This document shows, in pieces, positions 25,583 to 35,001 of a stretch of 64,000 nucleotides of DNA. Position 1 is the first letter of the stretch. Each line of letters opens with the position of its first letter. The stretch comes from Sphingomonas sp. Root710 (lineage in GTDB: Bacteria; Pseudomonadota; Alphaproteobacteria; Sphingomonadales; Sphingomonadaceae), in contig NZ_LMIB01000012.1 of NCBI RefSeq assembly GCF_001429065.1, positions 628,506 to 692,505 on the forward strand, written 5' to 3'. Position numbers and translations under genes: made by a program. The notes under the pieces are model-generated. The model was not told the origin of the DNA. It made no database searches and saw only the letters and a program-made list of their open reading frames with translations.

Positions 25583-28402
25583 TTAGAGGGTGAGCCGGAC
25601 ACCTGCTCGAAATGTCCGCCCCAACACGTCGTACAGCGCGGGGTTGATGCTGAGCGGGGCCGCACCGACGAAGGTGCCGAGCGCGGCCTGCGCCGGCGCC
25701 TTGTTGGCGATGTTGTCGACGGCGAAATAGAGCTCGACAGCCGATGACAGCTTATAGCTCGCATTCACGTCGAAGTAGATCGCGCCTGGAATGTGGTTGT
25801 TGTTGATCGTCGTAGCCGTCGGTGTGGACGTCGGGCAGGCCGAGGAACATTCCAGATACTCATTGCTATAGACGCCGCTGCTGATGCCACGCGCCGTAAG
25901 AGCGAAGGCGGCGACATCATTGTCCCAGCCAGCCGTGAAGTTATACCGCCATTTGGGGGTCGAGGGAATGAGCCCCGCGGTATTCCCGTTAGCGCTGTTG
26001 GTGCCGGCATATTCGATCTTCGTGACGCCGTTGTCGAACCGGTTCTTCAGGAAGCGGGTCGCGAGAAGCCTCACGAAAATATCGCCCTTGAGACCCGAAG
26101 ATATCGCGTCGAGCGACTTGCGGTAGCTCGCCTCGAAATCGATGCCGCGGGCCAGCTGCTTGGCCAGGTTGACCGGCTGGACGCGGATTTCCGAAATAAA
26201 GCCGGCAGAATTACGGACCACCGACGGGCAAAGCGCCGTGTTGCCCGCGAAGCATTGGTTGACGACGTCCTGAACAGCGATCGTGGCGATCGAGCCTTTG
26301 ATCTCGATATTATAATAGTCCACCGACGCCGCGAAACCAGGCAGGAAGGTCGGACGGAAAACGGCGCCAAAGCCCAGGCTGTTCGCGACTTCCGGCTTCA
26401 GGTCCGGGTTGCCACGCGTGACAATGAACACCGTGTTTGCGACACCGCCATTGGCCGGATCGCTCGGCGTGCCCGTCGATGTGACGTTCGACGCGAAAAC
26501 TTCGCCTAGATTGGGCGCGCGGATGTCGCGCGATCTCGTGAAGCGAAAGGTAATATCGTCGATCGGCGTGTAGTTGAGGCCGGCTTTCCACGTGGTGACG
26601 CGTCCCGACGTGCTGTAGTCCGCGAGACGCACAGCTCCTTCCAGATTGAGCGACTTGCCCAATGAACTGTCCTTGAGCAGCGGGACGACCGCCGACAAAA
26701 ACCCTTCGGTCACGGTGTAGGAACCGATGGTCGGCTTGTAATTGGCAGCGAAATAGGAGTTGGTCGTCGCAGCGGGATCGTTGCTGCCATTGATCGACTC
26801 CTTGCGATGTTCGATGCCTGCGGCGATCGAGACATCGCCCGCCCAGGTGGAGAAGGGGTCACCCCTCAGGGTCGCCGAAGCGACACTCTCGGTCAGCTTG
26901 TTCTTGCCGTACGGCCTGCCGAGAACATAGGCGCGGGCGTTCGGGTCGACGACACCGGTGCCGAAGATGTTGTACGGGACGCAACCGTCATTAGGGTTGG
27001 TCAGGGTCGAACGGCAGACGATGGTGCCATTGCTGTTGCGAACCGCGTCGATCGCTTGCCGGTAGCGGCTCGTATTGGTGACGCTCGCTTCGAAATCGAA
27101 ATGATTGACGGTGCGCTGGCCGTAGACATCCCAGGTCCAGTTGCGGTCACCGACATCGAAATCGCCGCTCGCGCCGATCACGCCACGCCATGACGACCGA
27201 TCGGTCCATGCGATGATCGGTCCGAGATCCTGGTTGAGCGTGCCGAGGCTGAAGCTGCTGGTCACCGAACCGGCGATGCTGGCGGGAATGAACGCGTTGT
27301 CGGGCTGGATGGTGATGTTGCCATAGTTCCACTGATTGCCGACCGAGCCGCGCGATTTGGACTTGGTGTAGGAGGCCTGCGCGAACACCGCGATGTTGTC
27401 GGTCAGCTCATAGCTCGCCCGGCCGAACACATAACCGCGCTTCGACTTTGGCGCGAGACTGGCCGTCGTTGAAAAGTCGGCATATTCCCATTGGCCGCCC
27501 TGCATGAAATTGCCGCTGATCAGCCCGTACTGGAAAGGCAGCGGCGTTCCGCCCTCTCCGAAATAGGTGCCTCGCAGGGGTCCGGAGGTGATGATGCCGC
27601 CCGGCGTGGCGTTGTTGAAACCCACTGCGGGGCTGTTGATCAGCCTGGGCTGACCATTGCCGGGGGCATAAGCGGGATTGTTGAAAATCTTCGCGCCATT
27701 GTACCAGCCGCGACCGCCTTGCCCGACAACGCCTGCCGTATAGGCATATTCAGTGCTGAACAGGAGGTGGCCCCTGCCGTCCGCGAAGCTGGTCCCGGCG
27801 GCGAGCGACGCGTTGTAGCTCTCATTGTCGCCATAGGTGGTGATTCCGCCCTGAACATTGGCTTTGATCCCGGTATATTCCTTGTCCAGAACGAAGTTGA
27901 CGACGCCGGCGATCGCGTCCGAGCCCCAGTCGGCGGATGCGCCGCCCGTCACCACGTCGACGCGCTTCACGAGATTCTGCGGAAACTGGTTGACGTCGAC
28001 CCAGCCGTTGATCGTCGCCGCGCCGACGCGTTGGCCGTCGAGGAGGACCAGGGTGCGGTTGGCGCCAAGGTTGCGGAGGTTGAGCGCGTTGATGCCAACG
28101 CCGCCGGCGCTGAGAGCCTGGGTGGCCGTAGTGGGCGTGACGCTGCCCGCGAAGGCCGGCAGCTCGTTGACGACATTCGCGATGTTAGTCGGCGCCTTCG
28201 CAGCCAGCGCATCGCCACTGAGCACCGTGACAGGCACGGGGGCCTGATATCCATCACGGATCACGCGCGTCGCGGTGACGGTTATATCGGCCGTCGCGCG
28301 GTCCTCATCCGGAATGCTCCCTTCTTGCGCGAAAGCGACACCGGTGAGCGCGGTGCTGACCATCCAGAAGGCCAAGCCCGCTTTATACGTCCTGTTCGTC
28401 AT
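25583..28402 (-). CDS. TonB-dependent receptor (939 aa)
   Basis: A long TonB-dependent receptor with a signal peptide (ending GVAFAQ, about residue 26), Ton-box-like ITVTATR, a plug with LNLRNLGANRTLVLLDGQRV and VDVVTGGASADWGSDAIAGVVNFVL, and a barrel ending LTL. The GANRTLVLLDG form is typical of the large proteobacterial group of receptors tied to carbohydrate or peptide uptake. GGGGAGA lies upstream of the ATG. A HutC-type operator sits 116 bp upstream, shared with the divergent regulator gene. Likely uptake step of the HutC-controlled pathway. Confidence 0.95.
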   Translation of the reverse strand: MTNRTYKAGLAFWMVSTALTGVAFAQEGSIPDEDRATADITVTATRVIRDGYQAPVPVTVLSGDALAAKAPTNIANVVNELPAFAGSVTPTTATQALSAGGVGINALNLRNLGANRTLVLLDGQRVGAATINGWVDVNQFPQNLVKRVDVVTGGASADWGSDAIAGVVNFVLDKEYTGIKANVQGGITTYGDNESYNASLAAGTSFADGRGHLLFSTEYAYTAGVVGQGGRGWYNGAKIFNNPAYAPGNGQPRLINSPAVGFNNATPGGIITSGPLRGTYFGEGGTPLPFQYGLISGNFMQGGQWEYADFSTTASLAPKSKRGYVFGRASYELTDNIAVFAQASYTKSKSRGSVGNQWNYGNITIQPDNAFIPASIAGSVTSSFSLGTLNQDLGPIIAWTDRSSWRGVIGASGDFDVGDRNWTWDVYGQRTVNHFDFEASVTNTSRYRQAIDAVRNSNGTIVCRSTLTNPNDGCVPYNIFGTGVVDPNARAYVLGRPYGKNKLTESVASATLRGDPFSTWAGDVSIAAGIEHRKESINGSNDPAATTNSYFAANYKPTIGSYTVTEGFLSAVVPLLKDSSLGKSLNLEGAVRLADYSTSGRVTTWKAGLNYTPIDDITFRFTRSRDIRAPNLGEVFASNVTSTGTPSDPANGGVANTVFIVTRGNPDLKPEVANSLGFGAVFRPTFLPGFAASVDYYNIEIKGSIATIAVQDVVNQCFAGNTALCPSVVRNSAGFISEIRVQPVNLAKQLARGIDFEASYRKSLDAISSGLKGDIFVRLLATRFLKNRFDNGVTKIEYAGTNSANGNTAGLIPSTPKWRYNFTAGWDNDVAAFALTARGISSGVYSNEYLECSSACPTSTPTATTINNNHIPGAIYFDVNASYKLSSAVELYFAVDNIANKAPAQAALGTFVGAAPLSINPALYDVLGRTFRAGVRLTL

Positions 28403-28721
28403 ATGCTTCTCCCCGTAAAATCAATGCGCCATCTGACGTGTCGCCTCCTGCGTGCCGCCATCTACGGCTCGACACCCATCTTTCCGGAGACGCGATCTCC
28501 CATGTGCGGGTGCTTTTATGTATAGACATATACATGCCACGGATTCGGCTTATGTCAATGGCGAAAACCATCGCCTTTCGCGGCGGCCTATTTCACGCTG
28601 TCGGCAGCAGGGAGGTCGGGGTCGCGAGTTGGGGTGGACGTTCATCCCTGCATCGGGCATCGAGGCGCTGCTGATCGTTCTGCGGCGACCAAGTCGGCCC
28701 TTCGCTCGGCACCAGTCGGAA
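28403..28721. other. Divergent promoter region, receptor and GntR gene
   Basis: 319 bases between the divergent receptor and regulator genes. It holds HutC-type operator B. A frame continuous with the regulator extends back to 28452, but that would put the operator inside the coding region, so I treat it as non-coding. No other structure was noticed. Confidence 0.6.
28518..28529. promoter_or_regulatory. HutC-type operator, site B
   Basis: The palindrome ATGTATAGACAT fits GTMTAKAC (GTATAGAC), followed directly by ATACAT, which adds a further half-match. It lies between the TBDR gene (start 28402) and the regulator gene, where it would serve receptor control and autoregulation. Confidence 0.72.
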
Positions 28722-29492
28722 ATGGCGAGCGAGGAAACGGAACAGAGCGTGGCGAAAGCAGCACGGACCAAAACACAGAGCAGTTCTGATCGCGACGACC
28801 TCACCCTGCACGATCGCATCCGGCAGGATATCGAGACGAAGGTGATGTCAGGCGCCTGGTTGCCGGGTCATCGGATCCCGTATGAATACGAATTGATGGA
28901 GCAATATGAGTGCTCGCGGATGACCATCAACAAGGCGCTTGCCACGCTGGTGGAACGGGGCCTGATCGAGCGGCGCAAACGTGCGGGCTCCTTCGTTCTT
29001 GCCCCCAAATATCACCGGGCGGCGTTCGAACTGCCCGACCTGCGGGCGCAAATGATAAGCGAGGGCAAGAGGTACGATTTTGAGCTTACGGATCGGTCCG
29101 TCCGAAAGGCGAATCCGAGCGACCGGTTTCTTCTAGATGTCGACGATGGCGAGATACTGTCGCTTAAGTGCAGGCATTTCGTCGACGGCGAACCTTATTC
29201 GCTCGAAGACAGGATCATTAATCTACACCTGGTGCCTGAGGCACGGGATGTGGCGTTCGACCGCGACCCGCCTAATTCGTGGCTTTTCGGACACGTTCCC
29301 TGGAGCGACGCGCGTCACCGCATCACGACCATCAACGCAGAGCCCGACATGGCGCTTGCGCTGGGCATTCGCCCCGACGGCGCCTGCATGGTCGTTGAGC
29401 GCTGGACCTGGCGCGTGCAAGAGAAAATCACATATGTGCGTAACATCTACCCCGGCGCGCGGTTTAGCATCGAGGCCGTGTTCAGTCCTTGA
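28722..29492 (+). CDS. HutC-subfamily GntR transcriptional regulator (256 aa)
   Basis: A GntR-type repressor. The winged helix spans about residues 28-95 (IPYEYELMEQYECSRMTINKALATLVERGLIER) and a UTRA ligand-binding domain about 110-250, with VPWSDARHRITTINA as in HutC proteins. HutC responds to urocanate, but no histidine-utilisation enzyme is present in the window, so the ligand here is probably different. The start at MASEE is the first after the operator; its ribosome site is weak. Three palindromes of the HutC type lie upstream of the surrounding genes, suggesting a local regulon from about 19.5 to 31.7 kb. Confidence 0.92.
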   Translation: MASEETEQSVAKAARTKTQSSSDRDDLTLHDRIRQDIETKVMSGAWLPGHRIPYEYELMEQYECSRMTINKALATLVERGLIERRKRAGSFVLAPKYHRAAFELPDLRAQMISEGKRYDFELTDRSVRKANPSDRFLLDVDDGEILSLKCRHFVDGEPYSLEDRIINLHLVPEARDVAFDRDPPNSWLFGHVPWSDARHRITTINAEPDMALALGIRPDGACMVVERWTWRVQEKITYVRNIYPGARFSIEAVFSP

Positions 29493-29507
29493 CGCCTTAT
29501 CCCGACC

Positions 29508-30545
29508 TCATGTCCGTGGTGCTCGCCGGATGAAGTCGACAGCCGCATCAACATCGCTTTCGTCATTGTAGAGGTGAAAGGAGAAGCGAGCCTTTCCCGA
29601 TCTCACGGTAGCAGAGAGATCGCCCGCGATCGATGCGATCGAGCCGGCGTCGATCGCGATGATCGCCGATCTGTGCAGCGGCAATCCCAGCGCGGAGCAG
29701 AAGCGGTCCACAAGCCCGAGATTGTGCGCCTCAATGCGCTCGACACCGATTTCGGCAAGTAGGTTCAATGATTTCGCTGCCGCGGCGATGGCGATGAAAT
29801 TGGGAACGACATCGAACTGTCGTGCGTCGGTCGCCGCTTCGCCGCCGTGGCCATAGGGCGCGGCATGAACATCGACATTACCGATCCAGGAGCGGTGCCC
29901 GGGCCGCAATCGCTCCATCGCCTCTTCACCGAGCCCGATGAACGCCGGACCGTTCGGGGTCATCAGCCATTTGTAGCAAGCGCTGACAAACACGTCGCAG
30001 TGCGCCGGATCAAAATGCATCCAGCCGCAGGCTTGCGTTACATCCACCAGTGTCAGGGCACCGACATTGCGCGCAGCGGCTGCGATTGCGGGCAGATCCG
30101 CCACACGGCCATCCGCCGACTGAACAAGGCCGAAGGCCACCGCAGCATGATGGGGGCGCACGGCTTCGGCCAGCCGGTCAAGTGGGACGAACTCCATCCG
30201 CAACCCGCGCGGCGCCTGGTGCAGATAGGGATAGATGTTCGAGTTGTGCTCCCCTTCGGGCGCGAGAACCACGGCACTGTCGGGAAGGCTGCTCGCTAGG
30301 CCGGACAGGGTCGCCGCCACCGTATGCCCGACGCCGATGCGGTCCGGGGATACGCCTACAAAAGCGGCAAAGGCACGCCGCGCCTCATCAAGCCGATTGA
30401 CGGCATCGGTCCAGTTAAGGGTCCCACCGGCCCAGGCTTCCAGAACATCGCGGGCGGCGTCCGCTGCTGCCGCCGGCGGCAGGCCCGTTAGCGCGGTATT
30501 GAGATAGCCGCGGCGGACGGGCTTTATGAGGGCCTCTTTGCTCAC
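29508..30545 (-). CDS. Class V aminotransferase-like PLP enzyme (345 aa)
   Basis: A fold-type I PLP enzyme of the class V group (cysteine desulfurase / kynureninase / isopenicillin epimerase-like). The PLP lysine is in SACYKWLM (Lys192), and the Asp that holds the pyridine nitrogen is in LVDVTQACGW (Asp168). The reaction may be transamination, lyase or epimerase. It starts with GTG (GTGAGG upstream). It lies 48 nt downstream of the ornithine-cyclodeaminase-like gene, in one unit behind HutC-type operator C. It shows no signal peptide. Confidence 0.88.
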   Translation of the reverse strand: MSKEALIKPVRRGYLNTALTGLPPAAAADAARDVLEAWAGGTLNWTDAVNRLDEARRAFAAFVGVSPDRIGVGHTVAATLSGLASSLPDSAVVLAPEGEHNSNIYPYLHQAPRGLRMEFVPLDRLAEAVRPHHAAVAFGLVQSADGRVADLPAIAAAARNVGALTLVDVTQACGWMHFDPAHCDVFVSACYKWLMTPNGPAFIGLGEEAMERLRPGHRSWIGNVDVHAAPYGHGGEAATDARQFDVVPNFIAIAAAAKSLNLLAEIGVERIEAHNLGLVDRFCSALGLPLHRSAIIAIDAGSIASIAGDLSATVRSGKARFSFHLYNDESDVDAAVDFIRRAPRT

Positions 30546-30593
30546 GTCTTTGTCCTCACCTGCGGGATGGCGCGATCGTCTGAACGAACGGAG

Positions 30594-31679
30594 TCACAAC
30601 GGGACCCTCGTGCCGAGTCCCTTCTCGATCGCCATTCGATAGAGGCGTTCCGCCGCATATAGATCCTCGGCGGGCATACCGAGCGACTTGAACATGGTGA
30701 CCTCCTCCGCATCGGTGCGCCCACGCAAGGCGCCATTCAACGTGGTACCGATCTCGCCGATCAAATGGTCGGACCCGATGGCCCCCTCGGCGAGTGCTTG
30801 CAGATACTCGCCCGCGCTCACTTCGGTCATCGCGCGATAATCCACCCATATCGACGAACACACTACCGCTGCCGTGTCTATCTCCCGATAATCGGCCGTG
30901 CTCGACCCGATGACATTGAGGTGCATTCCCGGTTCGATCATATGCCCGAAAAGGATCGGCATTTTGGCGCCGGTCGTCGTACACACGATGTCGGCGCCGC
31001 CGACTGCCTCGGCTACAGTTGTCGAGGCGAACGTCCGCACCTGGTGGCGCGCCGCGATCCGCTCGGCGAATGCAGCCGCCTTGATATTGTCGCGACCCCA
31101 GCACCGAACCTCTTCGATCGGGCGGACGGCCGCGATAGCATCGATATGGCGAGACGCCTGCTCACCATATCCAAGGACAGCGAGCACCCGGGAATCGGCA
31201 CGCGAAAGCGCGCGTGTCGCCACCGCGCTCGCCGCCGCCGTCCTCGCAGCCGTGATCTCGCCTCCATGAAGCAGGGCTCTCAACGCCCCATCCTCCGCGT
31301 CGAACAACAGGACGGCGCCGCGGTGGGAATCGATCCCCCGGTCGAAATTATCGGGGAAGACGGAAATGACCTTGGCACCAAAGCATGCCGGCTCGCGGAC
31401 CGCGCCGAACATCATCGACAACACACGCCCTCGGTCCCGATAGTCCGGAAGGGGAAGGATCTGCCGGACATCCTGCACGACGGTCCCGTCCGCCACGCCG
31501 CGCAGCGATTGCTCCACGACATCAATCCATTCGGAGACCGACAGCAGGCCGGAGATAGTGGCGCTGTCAACGATCAGCAGCCGGTCGTCGCTCCCTTCCT
31601 TGGGCCAGCGCCCAACGCCACCGCCAGCAAGCAAAGTCTGATCATGAGTAATAGCTGACATGTCTGGCAAAACGATCAT
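30594..31679 (-). CDS. Ornithine cyclodeaminase/mu-crystallin-family protein (361 aa)
   Basis: A member of the ornithine cyclodeaminase / mu-crystallin family of NAD(P)-dependent enzymes, which reduce or cyclise imino acids (ornithine to proline, ketimine reduction, N-substituted amino acid formation). The substrate-binding ARTAAASAVATR region and the Rossmann motif VLGYGEQASRH are clear. ATG at 31679 is used; a second ATG at 31661 is possible, and neither has a strong ribosome site. It is first in the unit with the class V PLP enzyme. An imine-handling enzyme beside an oxidase and RidA fits a pathway through imino acids. Confidence 0.9.
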   Translation of the reverse strand: MIVLPDMSAITHDQTLLAGGGVGRWPKEGSDDRLLIVDSATISGLLSVSEWIDVVEQSLRGVADGTVVQDVRQILPLPDYRDRGRVLSMMFGAVREPACFGAKVISVFPDNFDRGIDSHRGAVLLFDAEDGALRALLHGGEITAARTAAASAVATRALSRADSRVLAVLGYGEQASRHIDAIAAVRPIEEVRCWGRDNIKAAAFAERIAARHQVRTFASTTVAEAVGGADIVCTTTGAKMPILFGHMIEPGMHLNVIGSSTADYREIDTAAVVCSSIWVDYRAMTEVSAGEYLQALAEGAIGSDHLIGEIGTTLNGALRGRTDAEEVTMFKSLGMPAEDLYAAERLYRMAIEKGLGTRVPL

Positions 31680-31726
31680 CCCGCTAATCCGTGAAGCTAT
31701 TCAACGGCATGCCCAAAACTATAAAT

Positions 31727-31738
31727 ATGTATATACAT
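31727..31738. promoter_or_regulatory. HutC-type operator, site C
   Basis: The perfect palindrome ATGTATATACAT fits GTMTAKAC (GTATATAC). It lies 48 bp upstream of the ornithine-cyclodeaminase-like start codon, in an A/T-rich stretch, a typical repressor position. The flanks (AT-rich before, TTA after) resemble site A. Confidence 0.72.
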
Positions 31739-31977
31739 TAGGTTATGCAGATCGGGATGGCAACACCCTTAAGGGGTCACGCAGGGCGACGCGTTTGCAC
31801 GTTTTCGATTTTTGTTTTGCCGGCTCTCCAGAGGTCAATTGGATCCTCGATCCGTCCCGTCCTGAGAAACAACCTGTGCGGCAGAGATTGTCCGCGCAGC
31901 GCCTCGCGCTCCAGCACGTGAAAACCTACATAACAAGGCCAAAAGCAGAGGCACGGCAAACCAAAACCGGCTTGGCC

Positions 31978-32874
31978 TCAATAACCCATCGCGAAATCGC
32001 TCTGCACCTGGAGCCGTTCGATATCCTGCCGCGGCGGAGCGCCGAACAGCCGCCGATATTCACGGCTGAACTGTGACGGGCTGTCATAGCCCACCGCGAA
32101 TCCGGCGGCGCCCGCGCTCCGGCCTTCGGTCAACATCAGCCGCCGCGCCTCCTGAAGCCGCAACTGCTTCTGATATTCGAGCGGGGTCATCCGCGTGACC
32201 GCCTTGAAATGCTGGTGGAAGGAGGAGGTGCTCATCCCCGCCGCCGCCGCGATCTCGCCGATGCTCAGCTGCTCGTGGAAGCGGGCACGTATGCTGCGGA
32301 TCGCGCGCGTCACCTGGCCCAGCCGGCTGTCGGCGGCGGCCATCTGGCGGAGCGTGTCGCCATGCGGGCCGGTGAGCAGCCGGTACAATATCTCGCGCTC
32401 GACCAGCGGCATCAGCGCGGGGATCGCGGTTGGCTGATCGAGCAGGCGGACGAGGCGGCACGCGGCGTCGACCAGATCGGGATCACCGGGATAGACGGCG
32501 AGCATACCCCCCTCGGCCGCGCCCGCGCTTTTCGGCTCGGCAAGGATCAGGTCGGCCAGCACGGCGAGATCGAGGTCGATCTTGATGCAGAGATAGGGCT
32601 TGTCCCTCGACGCCTCGAGGATGGTGCCCACGAGCGGCAGATCGACCGAGACCAGCAAATAGCTGGACGCGTCGTAGAGGACGTGATGGTCGCCGAGCGA
32701 CACGCGCTTCGATCCCTGCGCGATCAGGCAAAGCGAGGCTTCATAGACCGCGGGCGTGGCGGTGGTCGGGCTATCGGCGCGGATCAGCGACAGCCGCGGC
32801 ATGATCGTCGGGTGGATGCCGGGTTCGGCGATGTGGCGCGTCAGCAGCGCGGCCATGTCGGCAAGTCTGTCCAT
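31978..32874 (-). CDS. AraC-family transcriptional regulator (298 aa)
   Basis: An AraC-type activator with the AraC N-terminal domain PF06719 (HPTIMPRLSLIRADSPTTATPAVYEASLCLIAQGSKRVSLGD) and a C-terminal pair of helix-turn-helix motifs (about residues 200-290, IGEIAAAAGMSTSSFHQHFKAVTRMTPLEYQKQLRL and AAGFAVGYDSPSQFSREYRRLFG). The start at MDRLADM gives the usual length; a longer frame runs back through the divergent SDR gene and is not credible. ATG at 32988 is an alternative. It is divergent from an SDR gene, the common layout for this family, which it probably controls. Confidence 0.92.
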   Translation of the reverse strand: MDRLADMAALLTRHIAEPGIHPTIMPRLSLIRADSPTTATPAVYEASLCLIAQGSKRVSLGDHHVLYDASSYLLVSVDLPLVGTILEASRDKPYLCIKIDLDLAVLADLILAEPKSAGAAEGGMLAVYPGDPDLVDAACRLVRLLDQPTAIPALMPLVEREILYRLLTGPHGDTLRQMAAADSRLGQVTRAIRSIRARFHEQLSIGEIAAAAGMSTSSFHQHFKAVTRMTPLEYQKQLRLQEARRLMLTEGRSAGAAGFAVGYDSPSQFSREYRRLFGAPPRQDIERLQVQSDFAMGY

Positions 32875-33019
32875 GCTCAGCGGTCTGCGCCCGCGGGGGC
32901 AAGCCTGCAAGGCCCAAGAGGCGCATCTGGAGGATCGTGCAAAGAGTTCGTCCGATCGCTCTACCGCCTGACGCTTGCTTTGCTCCATCTCCGTCCCTGC
33001 AACGCAGAAAGGATGCGAC

Positions 33020-33745
33020 ATGACACACATTATCGAAAAGACGATCCTGGTGACCGGCGCCTCCAGCGGCATCGGCGAAGCGACGGTGCGCGAACTGGCG
33101 GCGGCGGGAGCGCGGCTGTTCATCGGCGCGCGGCGGACCGACCGGCTGGAAGCGCTTGCCGCCGAGCTGGGCGACAATGTCGGCTGGGCAGCGCTGGACG
33201 TCAGCGATGCCGACAGCTTCGACGCCTTCGTGGCGGCCGCCAAGGCGCGGTTGGGGCGGGTCGACGTGCTGGTCAACAATGCCGGGGTGATGCCGCTGTC
33301 GCCGCTGGCGGCGCTGAAGCGCGACGAGTGGAAGCGGATGATCGACGTCAACATTCATGGCGTGCTGAATGGGATCGCGTCGGTCCTGCCGCACTTCGTG
33401 ACACAGGGCGGCGGCCATGTCGTCAATGTAGCGTCGGTCGGCGCGCATCTCGTCGTGCCGTCGGCGGCGGTCTATTGCGGCACCAAATATGCCGTCTGGG
33501 CGATCACCGAAGGGCTGCGCATGGAACATGACACTGTCCGCGCGACGGTGATCTCTCCCGGCGTGGTCGCGACCGAACTGGGCCATGACATCACCGACAG
33601 CGCGGTGGCGCAGGGCCTGACCGAATGGCGTAAGCGCTCGCTGACCCCCGACGCGATCGCCCGCGCCATCCGCTATGCGGTCGAGCAGCCCGACGGCGTC
33701 GACGTGAACGAAGTGATCGTGCGCCCCGCCGGTGGAGCGATGTAA
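33020..33745 (+). CDS. SDR-family oxidoreductase (241 aa)
   Basis: A classical short-chain dehydrogenase/reductase with intact TGASSGIGEAT cofactor motif, NNAG, and the catalytic Tyr/Lys in YCGTKYAVWA. Some homologues act on quinones or aldehydes. Its start at MTHIIEK has GAAAGGA upstream. It is divergent from an AraC regulator of the type that often controls such an SDR gene. There is no obvious link to the plus-strand AraC gene 64 nt downstream. Confidence 0.92.
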   Translation: MTHIIEKTILVTGASSGIGEATVRELAAAGARLFIGARRTDRLEALAAELGDNVGWAALDVSDADSFDAFVAAAKARLGRVDVLVNNAGVMPLSPLAALKRDEWKRMIDVNIHGVLNGIASVLPHFVTQGGGHVVNVASVGAHLVVPSAAVYCGTKYAVWAITEGLRMEHDTVRATVISPGVVATELGHDITDSAVAQGLTEWRKRSLTPDAIARAIRYAVEQPDGVDVNEVIVRPAGGAM

Positions 33746-33809
33746 ACACGAGACCGGGTAGGAAAGTACACAACTTGATCGGCGGGGGGCGAAGGGACAG
33801 AATCGCTCC

Positions 33810-34895
33810 GTGCCGATCTCACCCGCCCCTTCTCCCACCCCCTCAAACGGCGCGCCCGTCCTGACGGTGGGCGCGGCGCGGCCGTTGCTGGCGATGATGG
33901 CGGCGTCGAGCCTGGCCCCGGCGCAGATATTCCGCCGCGCCGGGCTGGCCGCCGACCTGCTCGATGGCGACCCGGGCGCGGTCATCCGCCTATCGGACTA
34001 TTTCCGGATCTGCGAGCAGATGGCGCTGCAGGGCGGCGACGAGAGCTGCCATGTCTCGCTGCGCCCGCTGATGGTCGGCACCTCCGAACTGGTGCAAGCG
34101 CGGTTGCGCGGCTGCACGACGATGGCGGAAGTGATGGAGGTGCTGGCCAACAGCTACAACATCATCCACGGCCATCGCTACAATCAGGTGCAGCGGCGCG
34201 GCCAGCTGATCAGCTATGCGATCGACGACACCGACTTTCCCTATGCCTTCGACCCCGACGACGCCTTCGTGATCGTCTCGCTCGAATGCCTGCTGGTCTA
34301 TGTCCATGTCCTGCTGCTGTCGCTGGCGCGGCCCGCTCAGAAGCTGCCGCTGCGCGCGGTGCGGACGCGTGCACCATCGGGGGCCGAGCGCGGGCATCTC
34401 GCCTTTCTCGGCGCGCCGCTTCGCGCGGGGGCGCCGATCTTCGGACTCGACTATGACCTGAGCCTCGAAACGGTGGCGGTGGACCCGGCGGCCAGCCCGG
34501 TGCTGTCGGCGCGGACCATCTATGGCGGGGTCGCCGACATGCTCGACCGGATCGAGCCCGCCGCTGCGAGCACCGCCGAGATCATCGGCCGGGTGGAACG
34601 CGAGATCGCGGGCGGACGGCACGACCAGGCCGAGGTCGCGAGCGCGCTGGGGATGAGCGTCGCGTCGCTGCGGCGGCGGCTGGGCGAGGCGGGGCTGAGC
34701 TTTCGCGACCTGCGCGCCGGGCTGCTCAATTCGATGGCGCGCGCCGCGCTCGACAAGGGAGCGGCGATCGGCGACGTCGCCGAAAGCCTGGGTTTTTCGG
34801 ATGGCCGCAGTTTCGCGCGCGCCTTTCGCCAGTGGAATGGAATCGCCCCGGGAGATTATCGCCACCAACGTGATGTGAGCGAAATTGTCCCATAA
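33810..34895 (+). CDS. AraC-family regulator with Arabinose_bd-type N-terminus (361 aa)
   Basis: An AraC-type regulator with the large N-terminal domain of PF12625 (LLAMMAASSLAPAQIFRRAGL..., about residues 25-220) and a C-terminal HTH region (residues about 265-350, VASALGMSVASLRRRLGEAGLSFRDLR and IGDVAESLGFSDGRSFARAFRQWNGIAPGDYR). Relatives control genes for lipids, alkanes or steroid-like compounds. The start is GTG with GAAGGGA rather far upstream; ATG at 33894 or 33897 would give a truncated N-terminus. It lies upstream of a hydrolase, receptor and MFS genes, and probably regulates them. Confidence 0.88.
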   Translation: MPISPAPSPTPSNGAPVLTVGAARPLLAMMAASSLAPAQIFRRAGLAADLLDGDPGAVIRLSDYFRICEQMALQGGDESCHVSLRPLMVGTSELVQARLRGCTTMAEVMEVLANSYNIIHGHRYNQVQRRGQLISYAIDDTDFPYAFDPDDAFVIVSLECLLVYVHVLLLSLARPAQKLPLRAVRTRAPSGAERGHLAFLGAPLRAGAPIFGLDYDLSLETVAVDPAASPVLSARTIYGGVADMLDRIEPAAASTAEIIGRVEREIAGGRHDQAEVASALGMSVASLRRRLGEAGLSFRDLRAGLLNSMARAALDKGAAIGDVAESLGFSDGRSFARAFRQWNGIAPGDYRHQRDVSEIVP

Positions 34896-35001
34896 AAACT
34901 GATCCGAAGGGTCGTCGACAGGCCCCGGCCTTTCCCTATCCTGACAGCCAGTACCGATGCGCCGAGATACCGGAGACGCAACAAGGGAGCAGGACCGTCC
35001 G

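Noticed and set aside
28452-28721. Longer start for the HutC-like regulator
   Set aside because: It would put the HutC-type operator inside the coding region and adds 90 residues unlike any GntR N-terminus.
32875-33354. Long N-terminal extension of the minus-strand AraC gene
   Set aside because: The extension runs through the divergent SDR gene, is low complexity and is not part of the AraC N-terminal domain.
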